A DNA stretch of 23,604 nucleotides, taken from positions 1 through 23,604 of the forward strand of contig CAZEBW010000056.1 in the NCBI GenBank assembly GCA_964510205.1. Reading direction: 5' to 3'. This document shows, piece after piece, positions 1 through 7,723 of the stretch (the stretch's first letter is position 1; the number at the start of each line of letters is the position of its first letter). The stretch is from CAZEBW01 sp964510205 (lineage in GTDB: Bacteria; Chloroflexota; Anaerolineae; VGOG01). The notes under the pieces were generated by a model. It searched no databases, was not told the DNA's origin, and was given only the letters and a program-made list of their open reading frames with translations. Made by a program: the position numbers and the translations under genes.

Positions 1-64
1 GATGTGATTGTGCAGCCCTAATCATCGTACAAAACGAGGCTACCCTCAAGTTATCATCAGCTGA

Positions 65-985
65 CTGCCTTCACATGGAATTCTGCAACACTCTCACCGA
101 GGGATTGAAACCCTCACTACCCCCACGCATTTCTACTCCTTCACCCTGGCCGACCTGGGTTACGCTGGCCAGGTCTTCGCCTACGTGGTAGACTTCGAAG
201 CCGGCACGTGTCAAGAAGAGACGCTCACCATTCCCCTGTCACGAGGCATCGAGCTACCCCGAAACAGCACGGCAGGCACCAGTTCCTTCGAGAGCCGCAA
301 AGCGCGGTTCGTCTTCCAGGCAGAGCCGAACGTGCGGCGGATTTCAGCGCAATGGCCTGGTTTTGCAGGGGTGGGCCTGTCGGCGGAGTTTACTCTGCAC
401 CTCCCACCAGAACATGAGTCCATGGTCATCGTCATTCCCATCGCTGGCAAGCGCTTCTACTACAACCGCAAGGTCAACTGCCTCCCAGCAGAGGGCTGGG
501 TGGAGTACGGAGGAGTGCGGACGGAGCTGCATGCAGATGAGAGCCTGGGCAACATGGACTGGGGCCGTGGGGTGTGGGAGTACACCTCCTTTTGGGTCTG
601 GGCCAGCACTTCGGGATTCCTGGCGGACGGGCGGAGCGTGGGGTTAAACCTGGGCTTCGGTTTCGGCGACACCTCGGCGGCCACAGAAAACGCCCTGATC
701 CTGAACGGACGCATTCACAAGCTCGGCCAGGTGGAGTTCACCTACCACAACAGCGACTTCATGCAGCCCTGGCGGATGGTGTCGCCCGATGGGCGCTTAG
801 ACCTGGAGTTTGTGCCCTCCCTGGAGCGCGTGGCGGCCACCAACCTGGCGGTTATCGCCAGCGAAGTGCATCAGATGTTCGGCCGCTACCACGGTACAGT
901 GCAAGCTGATGGCCGTGGCCCTGGTGAGATCATCCACCTGGATGGCCTTATCGGCTTCGCCGAGGAACATCACGCCCGTTGGTAG
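65..985 (+). pseudogene. DUF2804 family protein, 5'-truncated
   Basis: The reading frame is open from just after a TGA at 62 to a TAG at 983-985. From about base 122 it reads as the central and C-terminal part of a DUF2804 protein: THFYSFTLADLGYAG, then MDWGRGVWEY, GLNLGFGFGDTSAATEN, SEVHQMFGRYHG and the usual family ending GFAEEHHARW. The biochemical role of this family is not established. Full members run about 330-350 residues, so the N-terminal 70-80 residues are missing. No good start codon with a ribosome site exists; the first candidate is GTG at 185, which lies inside the conserved domain. I therefore treat it as a broken gene, although the remaining codons are well preserved, so the truncation may be recent. 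No partner gene is adjacent. Confidence 0.72.
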
Positions 986-1123
986 GAGGAGAAGTACCTG
1001 GACCAAGCGCAGCGCTACATCGCGGCGGCGGAGCGCCTGCTGGAGCAGCAGCCTCAGTTTGTCCTGTGCATGCTCAACTACAGTGGAGGTGTGCGCTTGC
1101 ACATGGTGGAAGGGACGAGCTAG
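986..1123 (+). pseudogene. coding-like remnant in frame after the DUF2804 stop
   Basis: Directly after the TAG at 983-985 the same frame stays open for 45 codons to a TAG at 1121. It reads EEKYLDQAQRYIAAAERLL and ends in YSGGVRLHMVEGTS. The codons have the G/C-rich third positions of the real genes here, so it looks like former protein-coding DNA. It has no start codon of its own. I do not recognise the family. It could be the tail of a second decayed gene joined to DUF2804, or a C-terminal extension cut off by an amber mutation. Confidence 0.35.
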
Positions 1124-1269
1124 ACCACTAGCCCATCCACTCTTCCTGTCCGAACCAGCCCACCACAACCTACCATGGCATGGATAGAGATGAGACCATC
1201 GCCGCCATCGGGTTTTTTAAGTGCCTCGACCAGAGAATGTATCGAGTCGTCCCCACCCAGCCCTGCGAT

Positions 1270-1298
1270 TTGACCTTTTCAGAATCCTGTGCGATAAT
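1270..1298 (+). promoter_or_regulatory. sigma-70-type promoter ahead of the CODH cluster
   Basis: TTGACC (1270-1275) and GATAAT (1293-1298) are separated by exactly 17 bases, so each box differs from consensus at one position. Transcription would begin near 1305. It runs first through a hairpin followed by a T-rich run, then toward cooS at 1709. No other promoter of this quality was seen between 1125 and 1709. Confidence 0.55.
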
Positions 1299-1304
1299 AG
1301 CCTT

Positions 1305-1437
1305 GCTTCGAGGTCCGATGCGTGGACCGCTGGATGAGACGGAGAGGTCCTAGTTATTCAAGGAGCAGCATAGTGAGGATTGTCTGCAGCCGCCAACGTA
1401 ACGGGATGGTGCATCCCTACGTCGGCATTTTGTTTTG
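1305..1437 (+). ncRNA. candidate leader or small RNA ending in an intrinsic terminator
   Basis: Between the promoter (-10 at 1293-1298) and the terminator-like hairpin (1392-1437) lie about 130 bases with no credible ORF. They contain possible pairings such as GGTCC near 1311 with GGACC just downstream. The layout of promoter, short structured RNA, terminator and then an operon could be an attenuator or riboswitch-like leader for the CO dehydrogenase operon, or an independent small RNA. I could not match it to a known riboswitch class. This is inferred from layout alone. Confidence 0.3.
1392..1437 (+). terminator. intrinsic terminator-like hairpin
   Basis: GCCAACGTA (1392-1400) pairs with TACGTCGGC (1418-1426) with one mismatch. 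Inside it GGGAT pairs with ATCCC. The stem is followed by ATTTTGTTTT, which gives the stem-plus-U-run form of a rho-independent terminator on the plus strand. It lies about 270 bases upstream of cooS. Confidence 0.6.
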
Positions 1438-1708
1438 GGTGTAGCCAAGACTCGGAGCAGTGACGACATGCCAACGAGGTTGGCCTTGGTCGTTCCAAGC
1501 GAATGAAGTCGCTGCTGCCTTCCACAGATTTTGGCCCCGCTCAAAACGAATCGGTGACGCCAAGCTGTGAGACCATGCCCACTACAACTCTTACCCTATT
1601 GCCCCTTCCCAGAGAGGAGGTGATGAGCCGGGATTAGGCCAAACTAGAGCCAGAGATCTGAAAGCATGGAGCAAAATGCACACCGTTGTGAGAAAGGAGA
1701 ACGTTTCC
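1438..1708 (+). other. gene-free leader upstream of cooS
   Basis: No credible coding region is visible. It holds two adjacent small stem-loops: CCAAC/GTTGG at 1471-1483, and CTTGG/CCAAG immediately after. At about 1602 there is a short CCCCTTCCCAGAGAGGAGG stretch that resembles the dispersed C-run/G-run repeat seen near 11970. The cooS ribosome site AAAGGAG is at 1693-1699. Confidence 0.4.
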
Positions 1709-3580
1709 ATGAAGGAAGAGATATTGAAAAGAAGCATTGATCCGGCTACGCAGGCCATGCTGGAGGTGGCCGACAAGGCTCACCTGGAGACGGCCTGGGA
1801 CCGCTTCGAGAAGCAGCAGCCGCAGTGTGGCTTCGGCGAGCTGGGGAACTGCTGCCGCCACTGCAACATGGGGCCCTGCCGCATTGATCCCTTTGGCGAA
1901 GGACCGACCAAGGGCGTGTGCGGGGCCACCGCTGACATCATGGTCGCCCGCGGGCTGCTGCGCATGATCGCCGCTGGCGCCGCCGCCCACTCCGACCACG
2001 CCCGCGATGCGGCTCATACCCTGAAGCTCACTGCCGAGGGCAAGGGGGGCGGCTACGAGATCAAGGACGAGGCCAAGCTTCACCGCCTGGCCGAGGAGTA
2101 CGGCATCGCGGTGGACGGGCGAGCCAAAGAGGACATCGCCCTGGACCTGGCCAACGCAGCTCTGGCCGAGTTCGGCCAGCAGGAAGGCCCCATCCAGTTC
2201 ACCCGCCGCGCTCCGGCCGCTCGAGTGCAGACCTGGGAGAAGCTGGGCATTGACCCAAGGGGCATTGACCGCGAGATCGTGGAGGTCATGCACCGCACCC
2301 ACATCGGGGTGGACAACGACTACGTCAACCTGATCCTGCACGGCCTGCGGACCAGCATCGCTGACGGCTGGGGCGGCTCGATGATCGCCACCGAGTTGCA
2401 GGACGTGCTCTTCGGCGTGCCCCAGCCCACCCGCTCCGAGGCCAACCTGGGCGTGCTCAAGGCCGACGAGGTCAACGTCATCGTCCACGGCCACGAGCCG
2501 ATCCTGTCGGAGATGATCGTGGCCGCCGCCCAGGACCCCGAACTGCTTCAACTGGCCGAGGAGGTGGGGGCCGAGGGCATCAACGTGGCCGGCATGTGCT
2601 GCACCGGCAACGAGGTGCTGATGCGCCACGGCATACCGGTGGCCGGCAACTTCCTGCAGCAGGAGTTGGCTATCATCACCGGGGCAGTGGAAGCTATGGT
2701 CGTTGACGTACAGTGCATCTTCCCCGCCCTGGGCGACCTGTCCAGTTGCTACCACACCCAATTCATCTCCACCTCGCCCAAAGCCAAGTTCCCCGGCGCA
2801 TCCCACATGGAATTCCACGAGGAGACAGCTTACGAGACCGCCAGGGCCATCGTGCGTACAGCGGTGGAGAACTACCCCAACCGCAACGCGGCCAGAGTCA
2901 ACATCCCAGACGAGAAGAGCGAGTGCATGGTCGGCTTCAGCGTGGAGGCAGTGGTGGGTGCGCTGGGCGGTAACCTGGACCCATTGCTGGACGCCATCAA
3001 GAGCGGCGCCATCCAGGGAATCGCTGGCGTGGTGGGTTGCAACAACGTCAAGGTGCAGCACGACTACGGCCACGTCAACCTGGTCAAGGAACTGATCAAG
3101 AACGACGTGCTGGTGGTCACCACCGGTTGCAACGCCATCGCCTGCGCTAAAGAGGGCCTGCTCCTGCCCGAAGCAGCGGAGTTGGCCGGCGACGGGCTGA
3201 AGGGCGTCTGCCAGGCGCTGGGCGTGCCGCCGGTGCTGCACATGGGCAGTTGCGTGGACATCAGCCGCATCCTGGTCACCTGTGCGGCCGCCGCCAACGC
3301 CCTGGGGGTGGACATCAGCGACCTACCCGTGGCCGGCGCGGCGCCGGAATGGATGAGCGAGAAGGCGGTCAGCATCGGCGCCTACGTGGTGGCCTCGGGC
3401 ATCTTCACTGTGTTGGGCACGGTGCCCCAGGTGCTGGGCAGCCCCAACGTGACCGCTCTGTTGACCGATGGCGCGGAAGGCGTGGTGGGCGCCAAGTTCG
3501 CCGTAGAAACCGACCCGTTCGAGGCGGCCAAGCTGATGTTGGATCACATCGCCGCCAAGCGGGCCGCGCTGGGCATATAG
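1709..3580 (+). CDS. cooS: anaerobic Ni-CO dehydrogenase catalytic subunit CooS
   Basis: Oxidises CO with water to CO2, two protons and two electrons (reversible), as a cytoplasmic homodimer with a NiFe4S4 C-cluster. The 623-residue length is normal for a monofunctional CooS. The N-terminal cysteines C40, C48, C49, C52, C57 and C71 fit the D- and B-cluster pattern (CX7CCX2CX4C). C-cluster ligand motifs are all present: HGHEP (His about 262), MCCTGNE (about 297), DVQC (336), GVVGCNN (444), TTGCNA (474), MGSC (515). The acid-base lysine motif SEKAVS is near 552. The start at ATG 1709 is preferred over an in-frame ATG at 1676 because AAAGGAG lies nine bases before it and translation from there matches the family N-terminus. 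A CooF-like ferredoxin follows 18 bases downstream. No CooC nickel-insertion gene is visible in the window. Confidence 0.96.
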   Translation: MKEEILKRSIDPATQAMLEVADKAHLETAWDRFEKQQPQCGFGELGNCCRHCNMGPCRIDPFGEGPTKGVCGATADIMVARGLLRMIAAGAAAHSDHARDAAHTLKLTAEGKGGGYEIKDEAKLHRLAEEYGIAVDGRAKEDIALDLANAALAEFGQQEGPIQFTRRAPAARVQTWEKLGIDPRGIDREIVEVMHRTHIGVDNDYVNLILHGLRTSIADGWGGSMIATELQDVLFGVPQPTRSEANLGVLKADEVNVIVHGHEPILSEMIVAAAQDPELLQLAEEVGAEGINVAGMCCTGNEVLMRHGIPVAGNFLQQELAIITGAVEAMVVDVQCIFPALGDLSSCYHTQFISTSPKAKFPGASHMEFHEETAYETARAIVRTAVENYPNRNAARVNIPDEKSECMVGFSVEAVVGALGGNLDPLLDAIKSGAIQGIAGVVGCNNVKVQHDYGHVNLVKELIKNDVLVVTTGCNAIACAKEGLLLPEAAELAGDGLKGVCQALGVPPVLHMGSCVDISRILVTCAAAANALGVDISDLPVAGAAPEWMSEKAVSIGAYVVASGIFTVLGTVPQVLGSPNVTALLTDGAEGVVGAKFAVETDPFEAAKLMLDHIAAKRAALGI

Positions 3581-3598
3581 GGAAAGGGGGAGAATCAC

Positions 3599-4108
3599 AT
3601 GAAAGAGATATTCGTCCGCCTGGACCGCTGCGTCGGCTGCCACGCCTGTGAGTTGGCCTGCGCGGTGGAGCATTCGGCCAGCAAGAACCTGTTTGCCGCC
3701 ATCGCCGAAGCGCCCCTGCCCCGCAAACGGCTGTACGTGGAATACGTCCTAGAGCGTAAGCTGCCGCTGTTGTGCCGCCACTGCGAGGACGCGCCCTGCG
3801 TGCAAGCCTGCCGCACCGGAGCCATGAGCCAGGATGCCTTGACCCGCATCGTGACCCATGACGCGGGCAAGTGCATCGGCTGCTGGATGTGCACCATGGT
3901 CTGCCCCTACGGCGTGGTGGGCCGCCAACTGGAGCGGCGCATCGCCGTCAAGTGCGACCGCTGTCCTGACCTGGACGTGCCAGCCTGCGTGACCGCCTGC
4001 CCGACGAAAGCGCTGATCTACGCCGAGGAGGAAGAGTTCTCCGGGGGTGTACGGCGTGTCGCCGCGGCCGAGGTCGTGGAGGGATACGCCACGGCCCAAA
4101 CGGTGTAG
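3599..4108 (+). CDS. cooF: CooF-like four-cluster [4Fe-4S] ferredoxin subunit
   Basis: Electron-transfer protein of the HycB/CooF/DmsB type, expected to take electrons from the CooS dimer and pass them on. Its 169 residues carry four cysteine groups: CVGCHACELAC near the N-terminus, CRHCEDAPCVQAC, CIGCWMCTMVCPYG, and CDRC followed by ACVTACPTKAL. This fits four [4Fe-4S] clusters. There is no signal peptide or membrane segment, so it should be cytoplasmic. The start ATG is preceded by an AAAGGGGGAG ribosome site, and the gene is 18 bases after cooS, so the two are surely co-transcribed. The assignment to CooF rather than another member of this broad family rests on position next to cooS. Confidence 0.88.
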   Translation: MKEIFVRLDRCVGCHACELACAVEHSASKNLFAAIAEAPLPRKRLYVEYVLERKLPLLCRHCEDAPCVQACRTGAMSQDALTRIVTHDAGKCIGCWMCTMVCPYGVVGRQLERRIAVKCDRCPDLDVPACVTACPTKALIYAEEEEFSGGVRRVAAAEVVEGYATAQTV

Positions 4109-4279
4109 CGTGGGCCGACGTGCCGGGCAGTTTGGCATGTTCAGATGCTCATAAGACCCGTCCCCGGGGCGTCTTCGGGGAATGTCGCTACGAGAGAGTA
4201 AGCTTTGACCCCCTCAATCGCCCGGGGACGGGCTCTGGAGCTACCGAGAGTGTTGCCGAGTACTGTCGAGGAGGATAAC

Positions 4280-6325
4280 ATGACTCAAGACCTTATCTCC
4301 ACCATCTGCCCCTACTGCGGGGCGGGATGTGGTTTCTACGTGGTCGTGGAAGACGGCCGGGCGGTGGGATTGGAGTACATGACGGAGCACCCAGTTAGCC
4401 AGGGATCGCTGTGCCCCAAAGGCAACGCCGCTCTGGAAATACTGGATCACCCCGATCGACTGACTCACCCCTTGATCAAAACGAACGGTCGCTTCCAGGG
4501 GGCCACCTGGGACGAGGCGCTGGACCTAATCGCCCATCGGCTCTCCGCCATCCGCGATTCGGCCGGCCCCGATGCCGCCGCTTCGCTAACAGGCTTTCTA
4601 GCGTCGGCCAAGTGCAGCAACGAGGAGAACTACCTCTTCCAGAAGCTGGCTCGGTCACTGGGCACCAACAACGTGGATCACTGCGCTCGGCTGTGCCACG
4701 CCCCGACGGTGGTCGGGCTGGCCCACAGCCTGGGCAGCGCAGCCATGACCAACCCCATCCCCGACTTGATTAACGCCGACTGCATCCTGGTCATCGGCTC
4801 CAACTTCGCTGAGAACCACGCCCCCGTGGCCCGCTGGGTGTGGCGGGCGAAAGATCGGGGAGCGCGAGTCATCGTGGCCGATCCCCGCCTGACGCCCACG
4901 GCCTGGCTGGCCGACATCTTTCTGCAACTGCAGCCCGGCACCGACGTGGCCCTGCTCAACGGACTGATGCACGTCGTCCTGACCGAGGGCTTGGCCGACC
5001 GCGATTTCATCGCCCAGCGCACCGCCGGCTTCGGCGCCCTGGCCCAGCATTTGGCGGACTATCCCCCGTCGCGGGCGGCCGAGATCACCGGCGTGGATCC
5101 AGCGCAGATCGTCGCCGCCGCGCGGGCCTTTGCCACCGCCTCAGCGGCCACGCTGATCTACTGCATGGGCATCACCCAGCACACCACCGGTTCGGACAAC
5201 GTCCTGGCCTGCGCCGATCTGGCCCTGCTGTGCGGGCAGGTGGGCCGGCCGGGAGCGGGACTGATGCCTCTGCGCGGCCAGAATAACGTCCAGGGAGCGT
5301 GCGACATGGGCGCGCTGCCAGACTTCCTACCCGGCTACCAGCCCGTGGACGATCCCCAATCCCCGATACCTAATACCCAATATCCCATATCGCCGGGGTT
5401 GACGGTAGTGGAAATGATGCACGCCGCCCACGATGGCCAGATCAAGGCCCTTTACATCATGGGCGAAAACCCCGTCCTCTCCGATCCGAATGCCAACCAC
5501 TCACGGGAGGCCTTGAGCCGGCTCGACCTACTGGTGGTGCAAGACATCTTTCTGACCGAGACAGCCGAGTTGGCCGACGTGGTCTTGCCCGCCGCCGCTT
5601 GGGCCGAAAAAGCCGGCAGCTACACTACCACCGAGCGGCGGGTGCAGTGGAGCCGGCAGGCCATTGCCCCACCCGGCGAAGCCCGCGACGATGCATGGAT
5701 CATCGACCAGGTGGCACGGCGGCTGGGCCTGCAATGGGAGGGTAGCAACCCAGCAGCAGTGCTATCAGAGATCAACCACACCGTCCCCATCTACGCCGGC
5801 ATCACGCCCCAGCGGCTGGCAGCAGCGAGTGAGGGCCTCTTCTGGCCCTGCCCGACGCCCGATCACCCCGGCACGCCCATCCTGCACAGCGAACGCTTCG
5901 CCACGCCGGACGGCCGGGCGCGGTTGACGCCTGTGGACCACGTGGCCCCAGCCGAGAGGCCAGGGGCTGCCTTCCCACTGACGCTGACCACAGGGCGAGT
6001 AGTCGTCCACCACAACGCCGGCTCGATGACGCGCCGCAGCCCATCGCTGTTGGCGCGAGCGCCGGCGCTGTTCATCGAAGTCAACCCGGCCGACGCAAAG
6101 CGGCTGGGGTTGGCCGGAGGCGACTCGGTAGCAGTGAGCACGCTCCGGGGCCAGACCACGGCTCAGGTCCGCATCACCGACACCATGGCAAGCGGCGTGG
6201 CCTTCATGCCCTTTCACTTCGAGGGCACCAACCGGATGACGATTGATGCTCTCGATCCCCAAGCCAAAATCCCAGAATACAAAGTGGCCGCCGTTCGGCT
6301 CAGCCCGGCGGAAAAGGAGGGATGA
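4280..6325 (+). CDS. fdhA: molybdopterin formate dehydrogenase catalytic subunit, Cys type
   Basis: Likely interconverts formate and CO2 at a Mo or W bis-molybdopterin centre. The 681-residue protein starts with a [4Fe-4S] motif (C10, C13, C17, C45). The active-site segment is DHCARLCHAPTVVGL, with Cys139-His140 where Sec140-His141 sits in E. coli FdhF, so it is a cysteine enzyme. The molybdopterin dinucleotide-binding domain at the C-terminus is complete (GRVVVHHNAGSMTRRS onward, ending in PEYKVAAVRLS). ATG 4280 is chosen because GAGGAGG lies five bases upstream; the in-frame ATG-like start at 4205 would add 25 residues unlike the family. Residues about 358-371 carry a repeat-derived stretch, DDPQSPIPNTQYPI. 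A 170-base gap separates it from the CooF-like gene; a four-cluster ferredoxin follows after three bases. Another molybdopterin oxidoreductase specificity cannot be excluded, but the CARLCH motif favours formate dehydrogenase. Confidence 0.87.
   Translation: MTQDLISTICPYCGAGCGFYVVVEDGRAVGLEYMTEHPVSQGSLCPKGNAALEILDHPDRLTHPLIKTNGRFQGATWDEALDLIAHRLSAIRDSAGPDAAASLTGFLASAKCSNEENYLFQKLARSLGTNNVDHCARLCHAPTVVGLAHSLGSAAMTNPIPDLINADCILVIGSNFAENHAPVARWVWRAKDRGARVIVADPRLTPTAWLADIFLQLQPGTDVALLNGLMHVVLTEGLADRDFIAQRTAGFGALAQHLADYPPSRAAEITGVDPAQIVAAARAFATASAATLIYCMGITQHTTGSDNVLACADLALLCGQVGRPGAGLMPLRGQNNVQGACDMGALPDFLPGYQPVDDPQSPIPNTQYPISPGLTVVEMMHAAHDGQIKALYIMGENPVLSDPNANHSREALSRLDLLVVQDIFLTETAELADVVLPAAAWAEKAGSYTTTERRVQWSRQAIAPPGEARDDAWIIDQVARRLGLQWEGSNPAAVLSEINHTVPIYAGITPQRLAAASEGLFWPCPTPDHPGTPILHSERFATPDGRARLTPVDHVAPAERPGAAFPLTLTTGRVVVHHNAGSMTRRSPSLLARAPALFIEVNPADAKRLGLAGGDSVAVSTLRGQTTAQVRITDTMASGVAFMPFHFEGTNRMTIDALDPQAKIPEYKVAAVRLSPAEKEG
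5354..5392 (+). repeat. short direct-repeat element inside the FDH gene
   Basis: An A/T/C-rich tract made of variants of CCAATAYCC (CCCAATCCCC, CCTAATACCC, CCAATATCCC) encodes PQSPIPNTQYPI in frame. Its base composition is unlike the flanking GC-rich codons. Such PNTQYPI-coding repeats occur scattered in several bacterial genomes. Confidence 0.55.
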
Positions 6326-6328
6326 GCG

Positions 6329-6808
6329 ATGGCCAAGTTGATCTACGCCCACGCGGACCGCTGCATTGATTGCGCAGCCTGCGAAGTAGCCTGCCAACGG
6401 GTGCACGACGGGGTGTCCAACGTCACCGTGGTACGGGTGGAGGACCGCTTCGCTGTGCCCTTGCTGTGTCGCCACTGCGACCCGGCACCGTGCGTGGCCG
6501 CCTGCTACACGGAAGCGCTGACCACAACCAACGGCACGGTGACCTTCGACGCCGAACGCTGCACGGGCTGCGGCCTGTGTCTGGCGGCCTGTCCCTTCGG
6601 AGTCATCGGCTGGACGACCGACATGCGTTTCGTTCACCAGTGCGACCTGTGCGCCGAGCGGCAAGCAGCAGGGCAAGAGCCGGTTTGCGCTCTCACCTGC
6701 CCGACGCGGGCGCTGAGTTACGAAGTCTTTGATGATTTCGTAGACCGGGTTCAGCGCCGGGCAGCGGCGGAAATCCTGCGGGCCGAACGGGTCGAGGTCA
6801 GGAGGTGA
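6329..6808 (+). CDS. HycB/CooF-like four-cluster [4Fe-4S] protein
   Basis: A 159-residue electron carrier of the same family as the CooF-like protein at 3599. Its four cysteine groups are CIDCAACEVAC, CRHCDPAPCVAAC, CTGCGLCLAACPFG and CDLC followed by CALTCPTRAL. It most likely docks on the formate dehydrogenase just upstream, since the gap is only three bases. Its AAGGAGG ribosome site lies inside the end of the upstream gene, which suggests coupled translation. It has no membrane anchor or signal sequence. Two separate four-cluster subunits in one operon, one beside CooS and one beside the FDH, fit an electron relay between two catalytic subunits. That relay is inferred. Confidence 0.85.
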   Translation: MAKLIYAHADRCIDCAACEVACQRVHDGVSNVTVVRVEDRFAVPLLCRHCDPAPCVAACYTEALTTTNGTVTFDAERCTGCGLCLAACPFGVIGWTTDMRFVHQCDLCAERQAAGQEPVCALTCPTRALSYEVFDDFVDRVQRRAAAEILRAERVEVRR

Positions 6809-6813
6809 GCGAG

Positions 6814-7251
6814 ATGACAACCAACGGACGTCCATTGCTGGTCAGCGCAGAACGGTGCATCGGCTGCCGCGCCTGCGCGACGGTCTGTCCAGAGGGGCTG
6901 ATCACCCTGGACGACGCCCATCACCAGCGTACGGTATGGTTCGCGACTGCGTGTGGGGAAGACTGCGATCTCTGTGTGGAAGCCTGTCCCACCGAAGCCA
7001 TCACTCTGCGGCCGACGACAGGAGTCGTACCAGAGGCCAGAACCGCACTGAGCTTTGAGCTTTCGCCCTGCGCCGCGTGCGGCGCGTCGGTGGCCACAGC
7101 CGAGACGCTGGCCTGGCTGCGAACGGTGATCCCGTCCGAGGTGCAAACCGATGCCGACGGTCAAGAGTGGCTGGAGCTGTGCTACAGTTGCCGGCAGAAC
7201 ATGGAGGCCCAGAGAGTAGCGCGGGAAGGGATCATGACCCGCTGGCCGTGA
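6814..7251 (+). CDS. two-cluster ferredoxin with C-terminal CxxC pair
   Basis: A 145-residue protein with two N-terminal cysteine groups typical of [4Fe-4S] clusters: CIGCRACATVCPEG, and CGEDCDLCVEACPTEA. Near its C-terminus there are two more CxxC pairs, CAACG and CYSC, about 45 residues apart, which could hold zinc or a third cluster. ATG 6814 is preferred over GTG 6805 because AGGAGG at 6800-6805 is correctly spaced for it. The ribosome site overlaps the stop region of the previous gene, so it belongs to the same operon. A plausible role is the soluble electron carrier or link between the CO dehydrogenase and formate dehydrogenase halves. I do not recognise a named family for the C-terminal part. 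Confidence 0.75.
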   Translation: MTTNGRPLLVSAERCIGCRACATVCPEGLITLDDAHHQRTVWFATACGEDCDLCVEACPTEAITLRPTTGVVPEARTALSFELSPCAACGASVATAETLAWLRTVIPSEVQTDADGQEWLELCYSCRQNMEAQRVAREGIMTRWP

Positions 7252-7253
7252 GC

Positions 7254-7680
7254 AATAGAGGCGGCGGACAGAAGACACACACCCTGTCCATCAGCGTGTC
7301 TCCCAACTCCAATGTGCACCTCCCCGGCGGTTTTCGCAGACCGACCGTCGGGGAGTTTGTGTTTCTGGTGCACGAAGTGGGCTGGGAAAGCATACAGCGA
7401 GTCTACGACATGTTCTCGGACAGGATGTCAGCCAGCCGGGGGATGACGCGACAGTAGGTGGACGCCATCGTCGGCCTGGTGCTGCCCGCCGCGTTCGTCG
7501 GTGCGGAGCGAGGCTTGACTAGCGAATTCATCGAGCAGCTTGTCTACATCGGTCTGGCTGAGGAAGTGTTCAATCGCGGCTACCTAATGTGCAGGAGGAG
7601 CAGTTGCTGGAGTACGCGGCGCTGGACTTCCAGGGTTCCTTGGCAGGGATCGGGCGCTGCTAAGAGTACTGAAGGACCCA
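7254..7680 (+). pseudogene. remnant of CPBP-type intramembrane protease gene
   Basis: In one frame, broken by a TAG at 7455-7457, the DNA reads GEFVFLVHEVGWESIQRVYD upstream and then a segment ending LVYIGLAEEVFNRGYLM. The latter matches motif 1 (EExxxR) of CPBP/Abi membrane metalloproteases. The frame then degenerates into a Cys/Trp/Arg-rich run. In another frame, from about 7590, there is a short coding-like stretch (VQEEQLLEYAALDFQGSLAG) to a TAA. The other CPBP motifs and most transmembrane helices are missing, so this is a broken gene. The part before the TAG is not recognisable. Confidence 0.5.
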
Positions 7681-7723
7681 GCCATGGCGGTAATGAAGAA
7701 ACAGAATGAGGAAGTAACATCAG

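Noticed and set aside
83..111. CRISPR array
   Set aside because: Only a single repeat-like unit is visible, with no second copy at the expected distance and no cas gene. It is kept only as a low-interest finding.
1305..1437. T-box riboswitch
   Set aside because: GTGGACCGC at about 1320 resembles the T-box GTGGNACCGC, but the specificity-loop region and the matching downstream CGTCCC element are missing, and the downstream gene is not an amino-acid or tRNA-synthetase gene.
1634..3241. Long minus-strand open frame (535 codons) opposite cooS
   Set aside because: It has no recognisable domain and mirrors the GC-rich codon pattern of cooS, whose motifs are all in the plus frame. It is a codon-bias shadow.
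4691..4700. Selenocysteine codon in the formate dehydrogenase
   Set aside because: The active-site codon is TGC (Cys139), not TGA, and no SECIS-like element is needed.
5765..6835. Minus-strand open frame of 356 codons opposite fdhA and the ferredoxin gene
   Set aside because: It spans two well-identified plus-strand genes, has no family match by eye and no ribosome site.
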